From NCBI GenBank assembly GCA_937927725.1, contig CALBSE010000032.1:1-63851 (forward strand): a stretch of 63,851 nt of DNA, in the 5' to 3' direction. The stretch is from an uncultured Actinomycetes bacterium. Lineage in GTDB: Bacteria > Actinomycetota > Acidimicrobiia > Acidimicrobiales > Acidimicrobilacustridaceae. The notes below the pieces were generated by a model. The model was given only the letters and a program-made list of their open reading frames with translations, did no database searches and was not told where the DNA came from. A program made the position numbers and the translations under genes. This document shows, in pieces, positions 25,250-33,381 of the stretch; the stretch's first letter is position 1, and every line of letters begins with the position of its first letter.

Positions 25250-26521
25250 ATGAGCGCGCTTCCTTTCACGTTGCTCCCCGACAACGCCACCGTCGGCGAC
25301 AAGGGCCAACTCATCATCGGTGGTTGCGACACGCTCGAACTCGCTGAGCAGTTCGGAACTCCATTATTTGTCTATGACGAAGAGCATCTTCGTGCTCGTT
25401 GTCGTGAAGCAGTCGCTGCGTTTGGAATCGGCGTGAACTTCGCCACCAAAGCGTTCCTTTGTAAGGCCATGGCTCGACTCGCTGCCGAAGAAGGTTGCAA
25501 CCTCGATGTTTCAACCGGCGGCGAGTATCACGTCGCGCGGTCTGCAGGGGTTCCTGCCGATCGACTTGTACTTCACGGAAACAACAAGAGCACAGCGGAA
25601 CTGCGCCGAGCGATGTCCGAAGGTATTGGGCGGATCATCATCGATTCATTCGACGAGATCGACCGTATCGAAGCACTTGTCGCTGAAGGCCTGCCGGTTC
25701 CCAAAGCGTTGATCCGTGTCACTCCGGGTGTCGAAGCACATACGCACGAATTTGTGCGCACTGGTCAAGACGATTCCAAGTTTGGGTTCGGCCTCGCGAG
25801 CGGTCAGGCCGACGCTGCGGTTGTTCGTGCGACCGCTTCTCCCGCAATCGATCTTGTTGGGCTACATGCGCACATCGGTTCACAGGTGTTCGACGCAGAG
25901 TTTTTTGAAATGGCGATCGAGGTCATGGCGCCGTTCGTGCAGAAGCACGGCTTGCCCGAGTTCTCAGTAGGTGGGGGACTGGGCGTTGCCTATGTCGCTG
26001 GCGAGGAATCGGCGACCATCACTGAATGGGGCGCGGTAGTGAAAGCGGCGTGCGCCGCTGCCGGCATTGATGCTCACGTCACCGCGGAGCCGGGCCGGGC
26101 GCTTGTCGCGCAAGCTGCAATCACGCTCTATTCCGTCGGCACAATCAAAGACATCCCCGGAATTCGTACCTATGTCTCGGTCGATGGCGGAATGAGCGAT
26201 AACCCCCGTCCGGTGCTTTACGGCAGTGGTTACGAGGCGTTCCTGCCGCGTGAAGTCGAGGCCGATCGCGATCGTGTCGTCACTGTTGTTGGAAAGCATT
26301 GTGAATCGGGGGACATTCTCGTTCGCGACGCGGTTGTTCCGTCAGATCTTGTTGTCGGAGACGTCCTCGCCACACCTGTCACAGGCGCCTACGGGCACTC
26401 GATGGGTTCGAACTACAACAAAGTGACTCGCCCTGCCGTGGTGTTCGTCGCCAACGGAGAAGCACGGCTCGTCGTTCGCCGTGAATCGCTCGACGACCTC
26501 CTACTTCTTGAAGTCGACTAG
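25250..26521 (+). CDS. lysA: Diaminopimelate decarboxylase
   Basis: 423 aa, PLP-dependent fold type III; makes L-lysine from meso-diaminopimelate. Motifs: PLP lysine in VNFATKAFLCKAM, HGNNKSTAEL, LHAHIGSQV, SVGGGLGVAY, EPGRALVAQA and VGKHCESGDILVRDAVVP with the active-site Cys/Glu. The ATG at 25250, 7 bases after the argS stop, fits conserved sequence; the frame upstream belongs to argS in another frame. Confidence 0.96.
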   Translation: MSALPFTLLPDNATVGDKGQLIIGGCDTLELAEQFGTPLFVYDEEHLRARCREAVAAFGIGVNFATKAFLCKAMARLAAEEGCNLDVSTGGEYHVARSAGVPADRLVLHGNNKSTAELRRAMSEGIGRIIIDSFDEIDRIEALVAEGLPVPKALIRVTPGVEAHTHEFVRTGQDDSKFGFGLASGQADAAVVRATASPAIDLVGLHAHIGSQVFDAEFFEMAIEVMAPFVQKHGLPEFSVGGGLGVAYVAGEESATITEWGAVVKAACAAAGIDAHVTAEPGRALVAQAAITLYSVGTIKDIPGIRTYVSVDGGMSDNPRPVLYGSGYEAFLPREVEADRDRVVTVVGKHCESGDILVRDAVVPSDLVVGDVLATPVTGAYGHSMGSNYNKVTRPAVVFVANGEARLVVRRESLDDLLLLEVD

Positions 26522-26529
26522 GTCCGTAG

Positions 26530-27261
26530 GTGTCGACGTCTGCCCTCGTTCTTGTTGCTGTCGCAGTACTTCTCTCGTCGCTCGTTCAGACGATCACAGG
26601 ATTTGGTTTCGCTTTGCTTGCGGTTCCGCTCATGTCGATTGGAATTCCCACTGACGCCGCAGTCGTAATTGCTGCAACGCTCGGGACATTCACTAGCGGT
26701 GGTCAGGCTTGGTCCGAGCGCCAGCACGGCGATCGACCGACAATCAAGCGACTGTTGCTGGCTGCTTTCGTTGGCGCTCCCTTCGGTCTGGTGATTCTCA
26801 ACTTCGCCAGTTCGCAGCAATTGAAGCTGGGGCTTGCCGCGGTGATCATCCTCTTTCTTCTCCTCAACCTTTGTGGGTTCAAACTCGAACAAGCGAGTGT
26901 CCCCGTGGACCTCGCTGCTGGTTTTATCGGTGGAGTTCTGAGCACCTCGCTCTCCACGAACGGACCCCCGCTCGTAATGGCGGTCCACGCTCGCCACTTC
27001 TCGCCACATGCGTTTCGCGGGACCATCTCTGCTGTCTTCGTTGGAATCGGCCTGATTTCTCTCGTGCTCTTCGGCGCGACCGGACACTTCACCCGAGACG
27101 TTGCGCTGGCGTTGTTAGTTGCGGCTCCGGCGTTGGCAATTGGGTTCTCGCTCGGGCTTCGACTTCGGGGATATGTCGATCCGGTGCGATTCCGAGGCCT
27201 CGTCACGATTCTGCTTGCCGTGACCGCTGCTGTGACGATCGTCAGCGTGGCCCTGGGCTAA
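26530..27261 (+). CDS. TauE/SafE-family membrane transporter
   Basis: 243 aa, GTG start 8 bases after lysA. Seven or eight hydrophobic segments in two halves, each starting with a conserved loop: VQTITGFGFALLAVPL in the first and GGVLSTSLSTNGPPLVM in the second, typical of TauE/SafE (DUF81) exporters. Family members move sulfoacetate, sulfite or other organic anions; the substrate is unknown. In the canonical actinobacterial cluster hom follows lysA directly, so this gene is an insertion. Confidence 0.88.
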   Translation: MSTSALVLVAVAVLLSSLVQTITGFGFALLAVPLMSIGIPTDAAVVIAATLGTFTSGGQAWSERQHGDRPTIKRLLLAAFVGAPFGLVILNFASSQQLKLGLAAVIILFLLLNLCGFKLEQASVPVDLAAGFIGGVLSTSLSTNGPPLVMAVHARHFSPHAFRGTISAVFVGIGLISLVLFGATGHFTRDVALALLVAAPALAIGFSLGLRLRGYVDPVRFRGLVTILLAVTAAVTIVSVALG

Positions 27262-27297
27262 TCGGAAACTCCGTCGGGGCCCATGGCGCAGCGCCGG

Positions 27298-27303
27298 TAG
27301 CCT
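27298..27303 (+). promoter_or_regulatory. -10 element for a leaderless hom transcript
   Basis: TAGCCT ends 7 nt before the GTG of hom, so the first base of the message should be at or next to the start codon. No good -35 is visible. Confidence 0.5.
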
Positions 27304-27310
27304 CTCCGCC

Positions 27311-28633
27311 GTGGATCGATCTGTCATTCGAGTCGGCATCTTGGGTTGTGGGACGGTCGGGGCGTCACTCATCGCGCTCGTCGATCGCCAGAACGCCACG
27401 ATTCAGGCTCGCACCGGACTTACGCTTGAGATCACCCGTATCGCCGTTCGTGATATTTCGCGGGTTCGGCCAGTAGGTGTTGACGGCGCAGCGTTCACGA
27501 CCGATGCAATGGCCGTCTCTACCGACCCCAACATCGACGTCATCGTCGAAGTGATGGGTGGTATTTCACCTGCACGCGAACTCATCCTCGCTGCACTTGC
27601 AGCAGGTAAACCTGTCATTACCGCCAATAAAGCACTCCTCGCTGCGCATGGTTCCGAACTTTTCGCAGCAGCTGAAGTGGCTGGCGTTGATCTTCTTTTT
27701 GAAGCGTCGGTCGCCGGCGGCATTCCCTTCATCAGACCTCTTCGAGAGTCACTGCTTGCGGAACCAGTTGTTCGAGTCATGGGCATCATGAACGGAACAA
27801 CCAATTACATCCTCACTCGAATGACCGAAGCGGGCGCCGAGTATTCCGAAGCACTGGGCGAAGCTCAGGCACTGGGATACGCAGAAGCCGACCCAACGGC
27901 CGATGTCGAAGGCCACGATGCCGCGGCCAAGATCGCGATTGTGGCGTCAATTGCATTTGGTGCCGAAGTGACGAGTGCAGACGTTCAGTGTGAAGGCATC
28001 TCAAAGGTCACGGCCGACGACATCGCGTTTGCAAAGCGACATGGCTATGCGATCAAGCTCCTTGCGATTGCCGAACGATTCTCGGACGTGAACGGCGAGG
28101 AACTTTCTGCGCGCGTCCATCCATGCCTCATTCCGAACTCACATCCACTTGCGGCCGTGCGCGACAGTTTTAACGCTGTCTTCGTACAAGGCGATGCAGT
28201 TGGCGATCTCATGTTTTACGGACGCGGCGCCGGCGGCGATCCCACCGCTTCGGCTGTCCTCGGTGATCTCGTTGACGCAGCCGTGAACTTGCAAAGTGGT
28301 GCGCATGCGTCCCTTGGTGTATTTGCGCCGATGGCGATTCGTGCCAGCGATCAACTCGCGGCGGCGTGGTATCTCAGTCTGAGTGTCGACGACCGCTCCG
28401 GCGTTCTTGCTGCTATCGCTGGGGTCTTTGCCGAACATGGAGTGTCGATCGACTCAATGGAACAGCACTCGTTGTCAGGTCCAGACGACATTGCCGACGA
28501 AGCGCGCATTGATCTGATTATTCATCCAGCTTCTGAGCATGACGTTCGCGCCACGCTCGGTTCGCTTGGTGCGCTCGAATCGGTCCGAAGCGTTGGTTCC
28601 ACGATTCGCGTCTTGGTTGAGGGAGATCGCTAA
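27311..28633 (+). CDS. hom: Homoserine dehydrogenase
   Basis: 440 aa. N-terminal NAD(P)-binding motif GILGCGTVGASL, TANKALLAAHG, FEASVAGGIPFIRPL, the signature MNGTTNYILTRM, EADPTADVEGHDAAAKIAI, YGRGAGGDPTASAVLGDL, and a C-terminal ACT domain (about 360-440) likely sensing threonine. It reduces aspartate semialdehyde to homoserine. The stop overlaps the thrC ATG by one base (TAATG). Confidence 0.96.
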   Translation: MDRSVIRVGILGCGTVGASLIALVDRQNATIQARTGLTLEITRIAVRDISRVRPVGVDGAAFTTDAMAVSTDPNIDVIVEVMGGISPARELILAALAAGKPVITANKALLAAHGSELFAAAEVAGVDLLFEASVAGGIPFIRPLRESLLAEPVVRVMGIMNGTTNYILTRMTEAGAEYSEALGEAQALGYAEADPTADVEGHDAAAKIAIVASIAFGAEVTSADVQCEGISKVTADDIAFAKRHGYAIKLLAIAERFSDVNGEELSARVHPCLIPNSHPLAAVRDSFNAVFVQGDAVGDLMFYGRGAGGDPTASAVLGDLVDAAVNLQSGAHASLGVFAPMAIRASDQLAAAWYLSLSVDDRSGVLAAIAGVFAEHGVSIDSMEQHSLSGPDDIADEARIDLIIHPASEHDVRATLGSLGALESVRSVGSTIRVLVEGDR

Positions 28634-30042
28634 TGGCGCCGATCACCTACGTCAGCACCCGCGGCGCAGCTCCCGAACTGGGATTTGCCGATGTTTTGCT
28701 GGCCGGTTTGGCTATCGATGGAGGCTTGTACGTTCCATCACAGTGGCCATCGCTCACCGTCGGAGCATTCGAGCGCTTTGCGTCAATGTCCTACTCCGAA
28801 ATCGCCATCGAGGTCATGTGGCCGTTTGTTGAAGGTTCCATCGAACGGGACGCATTCGCAGCGATCGTCACCGACGCCTACGCCACATTCGCAACCGATG
28901 ACGTCGTTCCGATCGTTGATCTCGGTGACAACTTCTGGCTTGCCGAGTTGTTCCATGGTCCGACGCTTGCGTTTAAGGACGTTGCGCTTCAACTTGTCGG
29001 GCGATTGTTCGACCATGAACTCACGCGCCGTGGCGAGAAGGTCACGGTCGTCGGCGCAACTTCTGGAGACACCGGCGGTGCTGCGATCGAAGCCCTTCGC
29101 GATCGACCAACTGCCGAAGTTTTCATTCTTCATCCTGCTGGTCGTGTTTCTGATGTGCAGCGTCGACAGATGACCACGGTGCTTTCACCGAACGTGCACA
29201 ACATTGCAGTGGAAGGAACATTCGACGACTGCCAGGACATGGTCAAGGCCTTGTTCGCCGATGATCAGTTCCGCGAATCTCGAAACCTTTCTGCGGTGAA
29301 CTCAATTAACTGGGCTCGAGTGATGGCGCAGATGGTCTATTACGTCACCTGCGCGGTGCGTCTTGGTGGTGGGGCAGGCCGGCCCGTCGCATTCTCTGTG
29401 CCAACGGGCAACTTCGGCAACGTGTTCGCTGGTTACGGTGCGCAACGAATGGGCACACCCATTTCGCAGTTTGTTGTTGCCTCGAATCGCAACGACATCC
29501 TCACCCAGTTCCTCACCACCGGAACCATGACGATCGGCGAGGTTCATCCCACGCTCAGCCCGAGCATGGACATTCAGGTGTCCTCGAACCTCGAGCGACT
29601 GTTGTTCGAAATTCATGGCCGCGACGGCGCCGCTATCGCCGAACTCATGGCTCGATTCCGTTCCGAAGGCACGGTGTCGATCAGTGGAGATCGCCTCGAA
29701 CTGCTGGCCGACCATTGGTCTGCTGCCCGGGTCGACGATGCACAGACCGCTGCGACGATTGCCGAAGAGTACGAGCGAAGCGGAATGCTGCTCGACCCGC
29801 ATACAGCAGTCGGTCTCGCTGCTGCCCGTCAGGCTCGGGCCGATGCGTCGGTCCCGATGGTTGTGCTGTCCACGGCGCATCCTGCGAAGTTCCCCGATGC
29901 AGTCGAGTCGGCCTCGGGTGTTCGACCGCCGCTGCCCGAGCATCTCGCCGATCTGTTCGATCGTCCCGAGAAATTCGAAGTCTGCCCCAACGACTTCGCC
30001 ACAGTGCGCGGACTCATCGAAGCAACGCTCGACCGGTCTTGA
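28633..30042 (+). CDS. thrC: Threonine synthase
   Basis: 469 aa, the long type with the N-terminal extension. PLP lysine in GPTLAFKDVALQL, the phosphate loop VGATSGDTGGAAIEAL, SDVQRRQM, VEGTFDDCQDMVKALF, NSINWARVMAQ and VPTGNFGNVFAGY. It converts O-phosphohomoserine to threonine, so a homoserine kinase activity must exist in the cell; the next gene is the candidate. Coupled to hom. Confidence 0.96.
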   Translation: MAPITYVSTRGAAPELGFADVLLAGLAIDGGLYVPSQWPSLTVGAFERFASMSYSEIAIEVMWPFVEGSIERDAFAAIVTDAYATFATDDVVPIVDLGDNFWLAELFHGPTLAFKDVALQLVGRLFDHELTRRGEKVTVVGATSGDTGGAAIEALRDRPTAEVFILHPAGRVSDVQRRQMTTVLSPNVHNIAVEGTFDDCQDMVKALFADDQFRESRNLSAVNSINWARVMAQMVYYVTCAVRLGGGAGRPVAFSVPTGNFGNVFAGYGAQRMGTPISQFVVASNRNDILTQFLTTGTMTIGEVHPTLSPSMDIQVSSNLERLLFEIHGRDGAAIAELMARFRSEGTVSISGDRLELLADHWSAARVDDAQTAATIAEEYERSGMLLDPHTAVGLAAARQARADASVPMVVLSTAHPAKFPDAVESASGVRPPLPEHLADLFDRPEKFEVCPNDFATVRGLIEATLDRS

Positions 30043-30088
30043 GGTCGATCTACCGAACAGTGCAATCTTCGGGCAGACTGTCGATCCG

Positions 30089-31234
30089 ATGAAATACGTG
30101 GTCTGTGTTCCCGATGGTTGTGCCGACGAGCCACTTGCTGAGCTCGGCGGACGCACGCCCCTCCAAGCCGCGCACACTCCGGTGCTCGATCGCATTGCAG
30201 CACGTTCGACACTTGGCCGCGCGGCGGTTATTCCTCCGGGGCTTCCGCCTGGTTCCGATGTTGGCAACATGTCGATCTTCGGGTACGACCCTGCGGAGTA
30301 TCACACCGGTCGCGCTCCGATCGAGGCCGCTGCGCTTGGTTTAAAACTTCGTCCTGATCAGGTTGCCTATCGCTGCAATCTGTCAACGATTGGCGACGAC
30401 GGAACCATGATTGACTTTGCCGGCGGACATCCGTCCACCGAGCGCGCTGCTGGTGCGATCGAAGCAATGCACAAAGCGTTCGCTGATGAAGGCATTGAAT
30501 TTCATCGCGGTGTGCAGTACCGCCACATCATGGTTGCGCCGGCCGAATGGGCCGAGGCCGAATGTGCGCCTCCGCACGACCTGACGGGCAAACCCCTCGT
30601 GTGGCCAACTGGTTCTGCTGCCGCAAAGCTTCAACGGGTGATGGACGCGTCCCGCGACATCCTCGCTGACTTCGACATCGACGCCAATACGGTTTGGTTG
30701 TGGGGCCAAGGCTTCCAACCGCAGATGCCATCGTTTGAATCCACCTACGGACTCAAGGCCGGGCTTGTCACGGCCGTCGATCTTGTTCGCGGACTTGGCG
30801 TTCTTACCGACATCGAAGTTGTCGAACTTGAATCGGCAACTGGTTGGTATGACACCGACTATGAAGGCAAGCGCGATTGCGCCGTCGACGGACTCGACGA
30901 TGGTCTCGACCTTTTCATCGTGCATGTCGAAGCAACCGACGAAGCTGGTCATGCGGGCAACGTCGAAGAAAAGGTTCGTGCCCTTGAGAACTGGGACACA
31001 CGAATTCTTGCCGGTCTTGTGGATTCGCTCGATGCGAGCGGTCCCTGGCGAATGCTGATGCTGCCCGATCACGCAACACCGCTCGCCCTGCGCACGCACA
31101 CCTCTGATGCGGTTCCGTATCTGCTGTTCGACTCCACGGTCGATGGCGCTGGTGGCGAGTACACCGAAGCCGGTGTTGCTGATTTGCCGGTCGTGCCAGG
31201 ACACGAACTCATGGGGCGCTTGGTCGCGCGCTGA
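30089..31234 (+). CDS. ApgM-like alkaline-phosphatase-superfamily protein; candidate alternative homoserine kinase
   Basis: 381 aa, ATG start 46 bases after thrC. Metal and catalytic residues of the cofactor-independent phosphoglycerate mutase fold are visible: VPDGCADEPLAELGG, GSDVGNMSIFGYDP (catalytic Ser), HVEATDEAGHAGN and LPDHATPLALRTHTSD. ApgM-type enzymes convert 3- to 2-phosphoglycerate, but a subfamily encoded beside hom and thrC has been named a proposed homoserine kinase (the TIGR02535-type group). Here the gene sits exactly where thrB lies in Mycobacterium and Streptomyces, and no GHMP-type thrB is present in the window. Fold assignment is firm; activity is inference. Confidence 0.82.
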   Translation: MKYVVCVPDGCADEPLAELGGRTPLQAAHTPVLDRIAARSTLGRAAVIPPGLPPGSDVGNMSIFGYDPAEYHTGRAPIEAAALGLKLRPDQVAYRCNLSTIGDDGTMIDFAGGHPSTERAAGAIEAMHKAFADEGIEFHRGVQYRHIMVAPAEWAEAECAPPHDLTGKPLVWPTGSAAAKLQRVMDASRDILADFDIDANTVWLWGQGFQPQMPSFESTYGLKAGLVTAVDLVRGLGVLTDIEVVELESATGWYDTDYEGKRDCAVDGLDDGLDLFIVHVEATDEAGHAGNVEEKVRALENWDTRILAGLVDSLDASGPWRMLMLPDHATPLALRTHTSDAVPYLLFDSTVDGAGGEYTEAGVADLPVVPGHELMGRLVAR

Positions 31235-31263
31235 CCTGCTTGGTGGCCGTCATGGGTCGCCAC

Positions 31264-31269
31264 TAGCCT
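31264..31269 (+). promoter_or_regulatory. Candidate rho promoter (-10) and long leader
   Basis: TAGCCT at 31264-31269 with a TTGGTG at 31240-31245 (18-nt spacer) after the preceding stop. This predicts a leader of about 160 nt before rho. Rho genes often control themselves in such leaders; I saw no clear hairpin-plus-T terminator or known riboswitch here. Confidence 0.4.
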
Positions 31270-31434
31270 GATCATCTCGCTTGTGACCGCTTCGGCAGGT
31301 CCGGCGCCTCCCCGTCGTCCGACGGACCATTGCTTCGTCCGAAGCGATGTCTCTCCCGCACTGCAGTTCAGTTCTCTTTTCGAAGTTCTCCCAATCTCAC
31401 CCGGTCGATTGCGCCCGGGAGGAACGAGGTCCCC

Positions 31435-33045
31435 ATGTCCGAGAAGGATCAACGCGCCACGCTCGAAGCGAAAGATCGCGACGAGCTTCTGACAATCGCT
31501 TCGACCCTTGGCGGCAAGCCCGGTTCGCGTGCGAAGAAGGCGGATGTGATCGACATGATCCTTGGCCTCATCGCCGATTCTGAACCCGCGCCGCCGAAGC
31601 CCCGACGTGGCCGTCCGCCAAAGGCAGCAGTCGTAGAAGAAGCGCCCGTCGAAGAGGTCGAAGAGACCGTTGAGACGGACGAGGACGCATCCGAGGACGA
31701 CGCATCGGACGATGGCGATACTGACCAGACAGACGACACCGATTCGGAGCACGAGGCCGACGCCGAAGTTGCGAGCACAGAGGAAGTTTCGCCTCGGCCT
31801 TCGATCGGATCCGACGCCGATGGTGACGACGGAGAGGGCGGTGGCCGACGTCGTCGTCGCCGCGGCCGCGATCGCGGTGGTGAGCGCTTCGAAGCGCGTG
31901 GCGACGAGCCATGGTCGGGTGACCCTGTTGAGGTCTCCGGCGTTCTTGATCTTCGCGACGAGGGATATGGCTTCATCCGAGTGAGTGGCTATCTGCCAAC
32001 TCGTGACGACGTCTACGTTTCGGTCAAACAAACCCGTCAGTTTTCACTTCGGCGAGGCGATGTCATCGTCGGAACAAGCCGCCCTGCAGCCCGAAACGAA
32101 AAGAACCCCGCGCTGCTTCGAATCGACACCGTCAATGGTGGCACTCCCGATTCGGCGCGTGACCGCCGACGTTTCGACGATCTCACGCCGTTGTTCCCCG
32201 ACGAGCGACTCACACTTTCGTCGCGCGACGAGCCGTACAACATGACCACCCGCATCATCGATCTTCTTGCCCCGATCGGAAAGGGTCAGCGCGGACTCAT
32301 TGTTGCGCCGCCAAAGGCCGGCAAGACCACGATCATGAAGCAAATCGCGAAGTCGATTTCAGAAAACAATCCCGACGTGCACCTGATGGTGCTTCTTGTC
32401 GATGAGCGTCCCGAAGAAGTTACCGACATGCGCCGTTCGGTGAACGGCGAAGTAGTTGCTTCGACATTCGATCGACCGGCCGAAGAACACGCGTCAGTTG
32501 CGGAACTCGTTCTTGAACGCGCAAAGCGTTTAGTGGAGGAAGGCCGTGACGTTGTGATCATTCTCGACGGCATTACCCGACTTGCTCGTGCGTACAACCT
32601 CGCGGCACCTGCGACTGGTCGCGTGATGTCTGGCGGTATCGATACCGGAGCGCTCTACCCGCCAAAGAAGTTCTTTGGCGCGGCCCGCAATCTCGAAGAG
32701 GGCGGTTCGCTCACGATCATTGCCAGTGCATTGGTCGAGACCGGCTCGAAGATGGATGACGTCATTTTCGAAGAATTCAAGGGCACTGGAAACATGGAAC
32801 TTCGACTCGATCGCCGACTTGCTGAGCGTCGTCTCTACCCGGCGATCAATGTCGATGCTTCTTCGACCCGTCATGAAGAGCTTCTCTACGACTCCAAACA
32901 GCTCAAGCAGGTCCACAAGCTCCGCCGGGTCCTTGCTGGGCTGGCCGAGGGAGGAAGTGCAGGTCCGGGCCTAGAAATGCTGATCGACCGACTGGGCACG
33001 TTCCGCACAAATGACGAGTTCTTGGCCGAGGTGGCCAAGGGCTAA
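31435..33045 (+). CDS. rho: Transcription termination factor Rho
   Basis: 536 aa. The start at 31435 follows GGGAGGAACGAGG. Order: Rho N-terminal helical domain (about 5-40), an acidic then Arg-rich disordered insertion (about 45-150) containing RRGRPPK and RRRRRRGRD, the RNA-binding cold-shock-like domain (GVLDLRDEGYGFIRVSGY), and the hexameric ATPase (Walker A PPKAGKTT, LLVDERPEEVTDM, Q-loop/R-loop region, EEGGSLTIIASALVETGS). Insertions of this kind are known in actinobacterial Rho and help RNA binding. Followed by rpmE, the canonical order. Confidence 0.97.
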   Translation: MSEKDQRATLEAKDRDELLTIASTLGGKPGSRAKKADVIDMILGLIADSEPAPPKPRRGRPPKAAVVEEAPVEEVEETVETDEDASEDDASDDGDTDQTDDTDSEHEADAEVASTEEVSPRPSIGSDADGDDGEGGGRRRRRRGRDRGGERFEARGDEPWSGDPVEVSGVLDLRDEGYGFIRVSGYLPTRDDVYVSVKQTRQFSLRRGDVIVGTSRPAARNEKNPALLRIDTVNGGTPDSARDRRRFDDLTPLFPDERLTLSSRDEPYNMTTRIIDLLAPIGKGQRGLIVAPPKAGKTTIMKQIAKSISENNPDVHLMVLLVDERPEEVTDMRRSVNGEVVASTFDRPAEEHASVAELVLERAKRLVEEGRDVVIILDGITRLARAYNLAAPATGRVMSGGIDTGALYPPKKFFGAARNLEEGGSLTIIASALVETGSKMDDVIFEEFKGTGNMELRLDRRLAERRLYPAINVDASSTRHEELLYDSKQLKQVHKLRRVLAGLAEGGSAGPGLEMLIDRLGTFRTNDEFLAEVAKG

Positions 33046-33066
33046 GCCCCTGTCCTGGACCGGTTT

Positions 33067-33092
33067 GGGGCCGAGATTGCAGTTCTCGCCCC
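33067..33092 (+). other. Hairpin in the rho-rpmE intergenic region
   Basis: A 9-bp stem (GGGG and CGAGA pairing with TCTCG and CCCC, one bulged C, 7-base loop) with no T-tract. It is flanked by two copies of GGACCGG (33057-33063 and 33093-33099). It could be a processing site or a leader structure for L31 control; evidence is structural only. Confidence 0.35.
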
Positions 33093-33137
33093 GGACCGGC
33101 AGACTTGTGAGTCCCGAAATCTCTTTGGAGCACCGCC

Positions 33138-33344
33138 ATGAAGGCCGACATTCATCCCGACTACGTCGAAGCGACCGTGAAGTGTTCCTGTGGGAACACC
33201 TTCACCACGCGCTCCACGAAGGCCGAGCTCACCTCGGAACTCTGCAACGAGTGCCATCCCTTCTACACGGGTAAGCAGAAGCTGGTTGATACCGGCGGCC
33301 GCATCGAGAAGTTCGAGAAGCGGTACGGCAAGCGCCGCAAATAG
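33138..33344 (+). CDS. rpmE: 50S ribosomal protein L31 (zinc-binding form)
   Basis: 68 aa. It starts MKADIHPDYVEATVKCSCGN and has the four zinc-binding cysteines of the C+ form (CSC, then ELCNECHPFYTGKQK), with the conserved end VDTGGRIEKFEKRYGKRRK. It belongs to the large ribosomal subunit bridge region. Zinc-rich conditions favour this form over C- paralogues. Position after rho is canonical. Confidence 0.97.
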   Translation: MKADIHPDYVEATVKCSCGNTFTTRSTKAELTSELCNECHPFYTGKQKLVDTGGRIEKFEKRYGKRRK

Positions 33345-33381
33345 CGGCACCACCGAGCCACTGCGCGGTCAGGAGCCGACC

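Noticed and set aside
29302..30270. 322-codon minus-strand open frame opposite thrC
   Set aside because: Antisense shadow; spans the thrC-apgM junction and has no family features.
31270..31434. Riboswitch or T-box in the rho leader
   Set aside because: No recognisable conserved core or terminator/antiterminator pair could be made out by eye.
31069..32031. 320-codon minus-strand open frame opposite the apgM-like and rho genes
   Set aside because: It is antisense to strongly conserved genes, reads as low-quality Arg/Val-rich sequence without motifs, and has no promoter or ribosome binding site; it follows from high-GC codon bias.
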